Assembly: GCA_029931535.1 (NCBI GenBank)
Contig: JAQPZY010000861.1
Span: 248,001 to 312,000, forward strand
Length of the DNA: 64,000 nucleotides
From: Margaritifera margaritifera
Taxonomy: Eukaryota; Mollusca; Bivalvia; Unionida; Margaritiferidae
Direction of reading: 5' to 3'
Shown here: piece by piece, positions 56,081 through 64,000 of the stretch
Layout of the letters: the number at the start of each line of letters is the position of its first letter
Numbering within the stretch: the stretch's first letter is position 1
The notes under the pieces: generated by a model
Database searches by the model: none
What the model was told of the DNA's origin: nothing
The model's input: only the letters and a program-made list of their open reading frames with translations
Position numbers and translations under genes: made by a program

Positions 56081-56190
56081 TTAAAAACTTGACATGTTAG
56101 TTTACCTTAGTACTGTTCGATCCTCTCTGACTGAACCATTGTTGTTTTCTGTAATGCATTGCAGTCTAAAATTAATATTATTGCTATATA

Positions 56191-56274
56191 TGAAATTGGG
56201 AGTGTTTACTTTGGCGTGGTAAGTGATATAAATGAAATTGGGAGTGTTTACTTTGGCGTGGTAAGTGATATTAC
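56191..56274 (+). repeat. Perfect 42 bp tandem duplication
   Basis: Two identical 42-base units (56191-56232 and 56233-56274). Since 42 is a multiple of three, the 69-codon plus-strand frame 56159-56368 shows a 14-residue repeat, NEIGSVYFGVVSDI-type. The perfect identity means it is recent. The frame itself is of unknown status. Confidence 0.85.
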
Positions 56275-56399
56275 TGGCTTTGTAGATGTTGTAGGATTTA
56301 TTGTAAACATTTTTTTATTCGGCGTGTTTTTTTTAAACCCGAAAACTAATCATTTGGACCTGAATTAATCATTTATTAGGCAATCGTTTTATCTGGTAT

Positions 56400-59300
56400 T
56401 AACCCATGAGCTATGCGGTAGTCAATTGTGAACTGGTTAATGAATATGGAATAATCGGTTTCAAACCTTCTTCAATATTCATGTCTGATGGTGGACCTAT
56501 TGCTTGCAAGGTTTTCTATCTGAAGAATAGATTTTGCGCGGAGGATATAATTAATAAACATGTTGGTGTTCCGGAGACGCACACGAGACAGACGATCTCT
56601 TAGTGACATATTATTGTCGAAAAGAGAAGTTCTGACCCTTGGTAAGAAAAATTTAAAAAATACCCAACTTTTTGCAAAGGAAATTTTGAATATTTTACTC
56701 ATCCATTGAGTAAAGATACATGGTTCCAATATTAGCATAAGAGAACATACACGTCTTAGTTGTTGGGAGAGCTAATTTGATAATGCACTGGAGAGGATAA
56801 ATAATTGCCAACAATAAAATAAATAACCCATTATTAGAAAAATGAAACAAATGCAGTTATTTCTATCGAAGAGAACTTAAGACAATTTTTTCCATGTAGA
56901 AAGTGAGCCCCTTGTTTCAAAATTTAAAATAAAAATTAGCATTCACCATTGTTCTCTAGATACAAGGGCTTTGATTACATCTGTGACGTAAAGGACAAAA
57001 AATATATGCATAAAAAAGATGCATAATCATTTTACTGCTGGAAATTCTATAACATCATCGAATATATTATTTCAAGATTCACATTTTCCTAAATTAAACG
57101 GATAATCCCCTTTGCACTTGTTTTAATACGCGATTATCACTTTTCTGATGGTTCAAAACACTCGCCATTTAAAACGGTAAGTCGGTCAGTTGTTCTTGTT
57201 TTCGTTAAAGGACTTTGCACACCATAGTTCAAATTGAATTATTGCTAATGCTAGTATGCGTGAGGATTAATTTAAGACTCACGTGTATACATTTACATTT
57301 AAATTTCTTGATCTATTCAAATTTTTTATCAACATATTCGTCCAACGACGAAATTCGACTAATGCGCGGAAAAATGTGCGATCAACAATCCTTAATAATT
57401 TTGTTTTGCTTCAGTCCACATTTGTCTGTCGGTAAATGCTACGCTATTTATTAGCTAAAAATGAAAGTATTTACGAATGTAAGTTTGATTTTGCGTGTGT
57501 TTGTATAGCGTTAGTAGGTTTGTCAGGAAGTCAGTTGTGAACTAAGTGCAATGAAATAATTAGTTGCACAATTTCTCCGATATCCATGTTTGATGGTAGA
57601 TCTGACAGCATCTTGAACAACTTCAAATGCTGTAAGTAACTGTGAGAGCAGATTTCAAACGAACATGCATGTGGCTGTCATTGACGCAGAAACCACCCCT
57701 TCCAGTTAAATTATATATTTTCACATCTTTGCTTAAGAGGATTCTTTAGTATGATTTTTATGCTAATTCTTTTCTTAAAGTATGTATCTATGATTTTCAC
57801 ATTGAGTGTGGCATTTCTAGGAAAAAGGCAGAAGTTGGCGAGAATCAGTTATAACACAACATTACACTATTTTACACATGAACTTAATTTACTGCTAAAT
57901 GTTTCTTTAAACTAGAGAATGTATCTTTAAACAACCTGTTTTCTAACAGATCTTTCGATTAGCAACATTTTATTTTAAAGAAACAACGTTTCAAGTTTTT
58001 AAGCCACTGCATAGTTTCACAGTCATTATAGATCCTACAAAAGCAGTTTTTCCGGTTCCATTGTCGACTTTTTCATCATGTACATATGTGTAACTGCTGG
58101 AAACAATATCGCTACAGTCCTAGTGGTGTTGTACTGAAACTGAAATATATACTGAAGCATCAAACTGAAATATATTCAACAAAGACATGTCTTACAAAAT
58201 GAGAATAAGAGGTTAAAAAACATACAGCATAAGAAACAATCACAAGTTGAGCGAGGTAAGACATGCACGTTATAACAGAAGTCAGCAGTTTAGGGGGAAA
58301 AGTTAAGATTCTAATCGTTTCGATTAAACGGCATCGTTTCGATTGCTGTAAACCGTGTAAACGTTTATACATTTTTGTAAACGTTGCAGCCGTACAAACT
58401 ATTATTTTAGATACTGAATGTCATTCAGGATAACCAGTGAATACTGCCAATTGATTCGTTTGATTAAATCTGTTCTGAATTGGTGTCCACACAGGTACGT
58501 TAGATAAAATTACTACCAGAGTTCCTGAACTGGCAAGAGATATCATTCAGAAGTGGGATTTCCTTTAGCTTGAAACATTCATTGATGTTAATTTTATAGA
58601 CCCAAACATGACCTTGTTAATTCTTTAGAGTCATCAGATTTTGTCTTAGAGAGGTCTTACATATTTGACTGTGATTGCTTATACTCCTGCATGTTATGAT
58701 TGTTATCTAGGCTTTGCTGAATTTTGTGGAAAACATCATTAATTCAACGATCTTCTAAGGTTCTCAACCTCAGGCAGAGAAGTGAAATTAGTTACACTTA
58801 TAATAATTTAATTTTGTTTTCATTTCATCAACTAATTTTAATTAGTTGTACATGTCAAACGTGTCAAGCAAGCAATGAAGAAACACTGGTTGGACGATGC
58901 GGCTATATTTACGTGCAGCAAAATTTACATAAATAGCCTTTCGTTATTTGAAGCAGGTTTCTAGGCAGTAGCCAAAATACATATATAAAAGCATCACTTA
59001 TTTTAACATCTCCTTTCATTGCATATCAGTCTGCATATCCCGTTAGAGCAAAATCTTCGATTTTTGCCCCGTTATGACTTATTAACTCATTCATTTGGAC
59101 ACACTCGTCCGATTTGTTTCCTCATAAGGACAATAATGCAAGATATACAGAAAGGTAATTAAGTATCCACTTTGTTTGTTTTGGGAATTAAATGCTAGAA
59201 AAAGGCAAAATATATATCGAAGTAACACCCATAAAATCAATATTGGAGGTTGTTGTACCCAGTAGTGTGAATTCGGCTCAAAATAAAGCTATGGATCTTT

Positions 59301-59409
59301 CTCGCTTGTTTCTTTCCTTGACTCACCGTCTCTACAATGGACATAGTAACTGTTCAGTAACAAAACCGTGCTATAAGTACATATTTAGCACAAGTCCTTT
59401 ACAGTTAGT

Positions 59410-59466
<57 letters not shown>

Positions 59467-60200
59467 CTCTCTCTCTCTCTCTAGTAAAACTAGTATTAAA
59501 TTGTAAAATTTTGGGATTAGTCATCAATATAAGAAATATTTTTTATCGAACTGGTAATAAAATAAAGCATGCTTTCCCGTCGCCCCATATACACACAAAA
59601 CATCTTGGTCACTGACGTTCTAAATATTTCTAATTATTCTCTATGCACTATGGCAACATCCTGATATTACAAATGTAAAAAAATTTGCATGCCATCTTTG
59701 TGAAGAAAATTATTGAGAAATACACAAATTGTCCTTTTTGGGTCAATTCCGGGAAGATTTTGACAGCAAGTCGGTGCTAAACATAAACATGAGCATAAAG
59801 CTTCAGATGAAAACAAACATAGGTGTCAGAGGTAATGAACTGTACTTAATAGAAATATACACGTTAATTAAACATTGTTGCAAAACAAAGATTAAGTGTT
59901 ATATGTATAAATACTATAATTCACTAGTATGCATATCGTGTCAAATACACAATTTAAGATGTATCTTATTTGGCAATAAGCTTAATAGAGGCTTGTTAGC
60001 CGTTATGTTTATAATAAATAATAAATAGCGTTGGAAAAAACCATTGGATTTTTAATGGTTACTTCCCTTTATTAAAAGCGGTCCTTGAAAAAAAATTAAA
60101 TACTTATTTAAGGAAGAGAGAGGGAACTCTTTTATCTACATAAGTTTCATCTGAATCTGATTTAGGGCCAAAATTGGCCCTTATCCTACGGTATCGTTTT
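56400..60200. other. Unassigned AT-rich DNA between the two virus-like blocks
   Basis: Several short frames, none assignable. 56406-56603 (+) reads MSYAVVNCELVNEYGIIGFK, and a diverged relative lies near 57525-57660 (the shared nucleotide phrase is 'gtcagttgtgaact' against 'gtcaattgtgaact', followed in both by a 'tccatgtttgatgg' / 'ttcatgtctgatgg' block), so this stretch includes a repeated unit about 1.1 kb apart. 59729-60028 (+, 99 codons) has no motif. No integrase was recognised. Confidence 0.35.
59411..59483 (+). repeat. (AC)n and (CT)n compound microsatellite
   Basis: About 26 AC units followed by about 10 CT units. Confidence 0.95.
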
Positions 60201-60269
60201 ACAATAATAATGTTGATTCAAATTAATATATTGGTTGGGCTTACAGTTACTGGTACATGTTACACCTTT

Positions 60270-61340
60270 TTCTTTGAATAATAGTAGAAGTCTTTCCTCT
60301 AAGAGAAAGTTTACTTCTTATCATTTTTTATATATTTTTAATTTTAATTTTTCTTTCTCATTTTTTTCAATATTTCCAGCTAGTTCTGACCTCATAATTT
60401 TAGATTTGGCTAGATAGTCTTGTAATACCTTTTTCTTTTTTGCATTGGGTTCTTTTAAATCTCTTTGGCAATACGTTTAAGTGCTTATTTTAAATCTCTT
60501 TGGCAATACGTTTAAGTGCTTATTTTAAATCTACTATTTTTGTAGCATCATCTTCAACAGTTTCTTGAGATTGATTCGTTTCTCTAACTCGTTGTAAGGA
60601 AAATATTTGAACAATAATCTTCGTTTATATCACCGAAATATACCTGTGTTTCAACAGTTTATTTTTGTTCTGTAGTTTTATTAAGAGAATAAAACTGATT
60701 TTAATATTTTTGAATCCATCCAGAACTTGAGTTAAATTACTTCTACATTCTTCTAATATATTTCGCTATATGTTACATACGGTCTATATCAGTTAACATT
60801 ATATTAGTTTAAGTCAAAATATCTTCCATTACTTCCGTATATGTATAAAATGTTTGCATTTCTAATTCACCAGGAACTTGTGGTGATTGTTTGTGCATAA
60901 TAGTAGGTTCCAATGGATAAGTGTAGGTTCTATTTGACATGTAGGTTATGTGGGTGCTATTTGATTTGTAGGTAGTGTCGTTCTTCTGTACTTCTATGTC
61001 CGTTTGATCTGTTCTGAAAATCGTGTTAATGAAGTAGGAAGTATTTTAGCGCTACCTTGTTTTGAATGATATAATGCACACACACAAAAAATAATTAAAA
61101 ATAAATAAATAAATAAAATAAAAATATAAAAATTAAAAATAAAAAACTTGCTTTGTTTGTTTATTTTTTTTTCCCCAACGCATCACATGTTTTTGCCTAG
61201 GTTTAGAGCCATTCTATCGAACTTTCAGTTAAAATTATTCTAGGTTTACTTCCGACTGATATTTTTACTTCGTTTCCTTCAACGTCGGAAAATTATAATG
61301 CAATATTTTCAATTCTTAAATCACGTCTTATCAACCGATA
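60270..61340 (-). pseudogene. Minus-strand relic(s) of the second block
   Basis: Contains RRDLRIENIAL near 61340-61308, an EVKISVGSKPRIILTESS block near 61270-61215, LEMQTFYTYTEVMEDIL near 60875-60825, NILEECRSNLTQVLDGFKNI near 60755-60695, and a helical end QDYLAKSKIMRSELAGNIEK near 60420-60360. Frames are broken many times. Position and strand match 47250-46037 of the main copy. The helical tail suggests a structural protein. Function unknown. Confidence 0.45.
60447..60530 (+). repeat. Perfect 35 bp tandem duplication
   Basis: The unit aaatctctttggcaatacgt plus the next 15 bases occurs twice head to tail. It lies within the minus-strand relic, and 35 is not a multiple of three, so the duplication itself shifts the reading frame. 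Confidence 0.85.
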
Positions 61341-61511
61341 TTATGTTTGCAGCATCATCTTTTATTAGTAAATTTATATCAATTGATGATGTAAATAAAT
61401 CACATATAGATTTAAAAGAAGAATACATAACATCAAATGGCATTAGATTTTACATTCATTTCAAGAAGTGACATGAGGAAAAATATCACGTTAAAATAAT
61501 TGGCAAATAAA

Positions 61512-61595
61512 TGTGTAATCGATGTTTTGTAATCAATGCATTCATATCTGTGATCACATTTTAACCACCGCTGCTATTACTCGCTATTTCTGAGT
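61512..61595 (+). pseudogene. Small CxxC protein (copy B)
   Basis: MCNRCFVINAFISV, homologous to MCALCFVIHAFCSI at 47720 and with the same ataaATGTGT start context. A stop follows after about 17 codons and the membrane segment is not cleanly preserved. Confidence 0.5.
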
Positions 61596-61866
61596 CCCAT
61601 TTTCTGCTGTATTCTCGTTGACAAGGTTTGCAATAACGACTAGTTTGGTTTCAATTTTACATTTCGAACATATCTTAATTTTAATTATTTATATGTTTTT
61701 GTTTGTTTTCAATCATTCCTTTTTACAATTCAAAATATACTATTGTCTTCTTACAGCATAATTCCAAAGTTAGATTACAATGAAATTAAAAAAGATTAGT
61801 TTGCGTTGAATAGTTTAAACTAACCTGAAAATAGAGTTTTCAACTTTAAATTTTGATACAAAATAA

Positions 61867-62038
61867 ATGGAGGGTGAACAAGCTTAAAATACAGATGAAT
61901 ATAAGTCTGATTCAAATATGGAATATGTTCAGAAGAATTCAGAAAGCGAAAGTAGAGCGACTTAAAACTAAACAAGAAAAACCTACACCAAATGAAGATG
62001 GAAAAAAGTTAGTTAAAACAATTGAATGTAGGACTTAA
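61867..62038 (+). pseudogene. Small basic protein relic (copy B)
   Basis: MEGEQA at 61867, stop after six codons, then NTDEYKSDSNMEYVQKNSES in the same frame. In the overlapping frame (61853-62038) VERLKTKQEKPTPNEDGKKL gives the Lys-rich part. It shares the start context caaaataaATGGA with copy A at 48697. Confidence 0.45.
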
Positions 62039-62221
62039 TATGTATTGGTATTGTATTTGTTTCTATTTTTAATAGACAAAATGTACGACAAATCCTGAAA
62101 TAAAACAACAATAGCAACACCTGGTAGAAATTACTCATAAACCAAAAATAGAAAAATGTCCTTTTCCTGTAATATTTTAAGAGAAACAAAACCTACCGAA
62201 AATTTGTAGTAGATAAATTAA

Positions 62222-62347
62222 ATGGCAAAAGAACGAACATTCCACTGTCCAACGCTTAGTATTATAGGAGTTGCAATTATTGCTGTTATTACTAGTTCAG
62301 GATTAATATTTGGTTACAGTAACCCATTAAAAAGATGCTTGGAATAA
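62222..62347 (+). CDS. Small membrane protein, 41 aa
   Basis: An intact frame beginning MAKERTFHCPTLSIIGVAII: a short polar start, one transmembrane helix of about 20 residues rich in Ile/Val/Ala, and a short basic tail. Start context is aaATGGC. It is followed after two bases by another small frame. Such tight packing is virus-like. No family recognised. Confidence 0.45.
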   Translation: MAKERTFHCPTLSIIGVAIIAVITSSGLIFGYSNPLKRCLE

Positions 62348-62349
62348 GT

Positions 62350-62454
62350 ATGGGTTCACCTATGCACTTTCATGACTTAGCTAAATTTATAGTAATTTTG
62401 GTATTAGCTACTTTGATAGAAAATTACGTTAAAAACGTTACTTTATCTGAGTAG
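62350..62454 (+). CDS. Small membrane protein, 34 aa
   Basis: Starts MGSPMHFHDLAKFIVILVLA two bases after the preceding stop. One hydrophobic helix and a polar tail. A further 23-codon frame (MANETMNIINIIYHTAP) starts at 62482. Frames this short can be chance; the support is the packing and the membrane-helix pattern shared with 48921. Confidence 0.35.
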   Translation: MGSPMHFHDLAKFIVILVLATLIENYVKNVTLSE

Positions 62455-62559
62455 AATAGGACATACAATATACAAAACTAAATGGCAAACGAAACAATGA
62501 ACATTATCAACATCATCTATCATACAGCACCAAGTTCAGTGCTTATTGTCTAATACAGT

Positions 62560-63190
62560 GTTATTATGAAGAAAATTTGAAAGTTTACAGTATTGTCACC
62601 AAGTAATCTTAAAATTGATGAAACTACAAAATGTATTATTCCGGTTTCTCTCTCACAGTTTGCAACTGATAACCTTATTGCACATACAATTAGTTGTGTC
62701 TTTAATGTTATAAGTAGTATGTAAGTTGTCAATTCATGGTCGAAATATACATCTTTTTCTTTTAAGTTTAAAAACCCGTCAAAAATTTCACAGGTTCTTT
62801 ATCAAAGTTGTTCCGTTGCGTAAAAACAAAATATTATGGCTGCCAACCCTAATGTAAAAACGATCTATTTTTTATGGTCAGGAAGTTTATTGTTAATTTT
62901 AGAATTTTGAAAATATAAAAGTCTACTACTGACGACAGGTAGGGTAGAACTTTGTCTCAGTAGCGGTGTAATGTTTGACAGGTTTATTGTTTTGGGGGTA
63001 TATCCCAATCTTCTGTACTACTCCTCATCCACTCCCTGAAGAAGAACCAAACTTTCGTGTGTATCTTATTTAACTTTTGGCTCAATATTTAATTTTCTAA
63101 TTTGGTTCGGAAATTACATTCTAAAGTGCTCCCAACTTTTATTCTACATTTCTTCATCTTCTCTGTAATTTCACTAATTCATTGGTGACA
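62560..63190. other. No recognisable feature
   Basis: AT-rich DNA beyond the last virus-like frame. The border of the element is probably here, but no terminal inverted repeat was found. Confidence 0.35.
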
Positions 63191-63194
63191 ATGG

Positions 63195-63662
63195 ATGGAA
63201 CTAGGATTATGGAGTGTCCAATGCGTTCCAAAAAGGATAGCAATCGGCCAAAAACAACCACAAGCACATTTGGACAAATATATTCGCAGGAAGCGTGTTC
63301 CCGTTGGTACAAAAACTCTCCACAAAGATCTGCACTCTGGAAGTAACGCGATATTCTCTACTCCTCAATCGGACTGGTATATACCGAAGCAAAGACGTTC
63401 TGACAAACGCGCCCGAACTCCCCGTTCCTCAGTACGTTCTAACACACACATGCTCGCTAAGTCGTTCACGTACACTCACCAGTTACGTTTACTAATAGGT
63501 TACAAACGATTTGCATATCACAGCATACTACTAAAAAATCAGTTTCTAACAACTCGGACAAACGGACAAATGGAAGGAGTTCGTCTCCTAACACTGGTTG
63601 GTCCTTCTGTAATTGTTACTTCTTCTATCTTCCTTTCACAGCACGGCATTGAGTACTCATAA
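63195..63662 (+). CDS. Unassigned 155-codon open frame
   Basis: Begins MELGLWSVQCVPKRIAIGQK. The protein is rich in Arg, Lys, Ser and Thr with no domain, signal peptide or repeated motif that I recognise. Base composition is clearly less AT-rich than the previous 18 kb, which marks a change of sequence type near 63180. An overlapping plus-strand frame (63295-63495) and a minus-strand one (63207-63392) exist. It could be chance in GC-richer DNA, an exon, or part of another element. Confidence 0.2.
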   Translation: MELGLWSVQCVPKRIAIGQKQPQAHLDKYIRRKRVPVGTKTLHKDLHSGSNAIFSTPQSDWYIPKQRRSDKRARTPRSSVRSNTHMLAKSFTYTHQLRLLIGYKRFAYHSILLKNQFLTTRTNGQMEGVRLLTLVGPSVIVTSSIFLSQHGIEYS

Positions 63663-64000
63663 TCCGAAACATCTGACAAATACTAACGTGATCCTTACAC
63701 ATGTCTAAGATGTCACGGCCCCACTAGAATTCGAGCACGCACAATACGACATCGAGGACGCACACGAAAACACAATGGAAATGTGATCACTGGTCCCTGC
63801 CAAAATTATGTAAGGATGTGAAAATAATTAGCACTTCAAAATTATCACGTACAAGGCAAAATAAATGCTACCTCGGGTATGCCGAGAGAATATTTTCCCG
63901 GTGCTAAGATACAGCATCTGTCCGATTCGAGCAAGAAGTCTGAGCCGCAAACAAATGTAAATAATGCAACTGTAGATATCGGGATTACTTCGTGGCAAAA

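Larger units (their letters stand above)
44630..56085. mobile_element. Fossil Polinton/adintovirus-like DNA virus element, main copy
   Basis: A very AT-rich block with remnants of densely packed genes on both strands: structural-type gene (+, 44630-46003), membrane protein gene (-, to 46037), small genes (+, 47720-50000), helical protein (+, about 51000-52110), packaging ATPase (+, 52691-54464) and family B DNA polymerase (-, 55755-54493). PolB plus an A32-like ATPase is the core set of Polinton/Maverick transposons and adintoviruses. All larger genes are broken. No integrase, protease or terminal inverted repeats were recognised, so it is not shown whether this was a Polinton-type transposon or another PolB-carrying virus. 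The borders given are those of recognised coding remnants. Confidence 0.7.
60250..62555. mobile_element. Second fossil block of the same virus-like element
   Basis: Repeats part of the gene series of the main copy: a minus-strand relic (61340-60270), the NGIRFY relic (about 61380-61470, +), the MC..CFVI gene (61512), the MEGEQ gene (61867) and small membrane frames (62222-62553). Order and strand match 46.0-49.1 kb, so this is a partial second copy or a duplicated segment. Polymerase and ATPase were not found in it. Confidence 0.55.

Noticed and set aside
59192..59506. 104-codon frame containing Thr-His repeats
   Set aside because: Its second half is the AC/CT microsatellite and its first half has no recognised motif.

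Overview
The window reads as repeat-dense, AT-rich eukaryotic nuclear DNA, most likely from a mollusc and probably a bivalve. That is an inference from long GA, GT, AT, ATT and ATGT microsatellites, a 'cgtgggtactt' dispersed repeat, ~140 bp repeats of a bivalve-like type, and the mix of hAT, L1/Tx1-like, CR1-like and Ty3-type elements. I found no intact host gene, rRNA, tRNA or CRISPR array. Almost every recognisable coding region belongs to a mobile or virus-like element, and nearly all are broken by stops and frameshifts.

Layout: 0.9-4.2 kb is a decayed hAT transposon with terminal inverted repeats and a near-perfect 8 bp target duplication. 6.4-10.6 kb is an internally deleted L1/Tx1-like LINE. 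10.8-17.2 kb is non-coding and built of several diverged tandem-repeat families and microsatellites. 17.3-18.6 kb (-) is a gag-like relic with CCHC zinc knuckles, whose relatives recur at 30.1 kb (-) and 36.6 kb (+). 23.0-27.0 kb (-) is a Ty3-type LTR retrotransposon whose pol order is protease-integrase-RT-RNase H, the Gmr1-like order. 27.4-28.8 kb (-) is a third LINE relic, followed at 29.0 kb by a 180 bp hAT-type MITE with a perfect 8 bp target duplication. 30.9-36.1 kb is the best preserved LINE (431-codon ORF1 and a full-length but broken ORF2). 37-40 kb is again tandem-repeat DNA.

The most interesting part is 44.6-62.6 kb. It is very AT-rich and holds the fossil of a double-stranded DNA virus-like element of the Polinton/Maverick/adintovirus type: a protein-primed-type family B DNA polymerase, an A32-like packaging ATPase convergent with it, a structural-type gene with a C-terminal membrane segment, and several small membrane or basic proteins. 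Some of these small genes occur twice (about 47.7-49.9 kb and again at 55.8-56.1 or 61.2-62.5 kb), so at least two related copies, or one rearranged copy, are present. The ATPase gene is split by a 1.2 kb THAP-domain transposon relic. I could not find an integrase or the element's termini.

The elements do not form a functional host pathway. The window is best viewed as a nested graveyard in which DNA transposons, LINEs, an LTR element and a virus-like element inserted and decayed.
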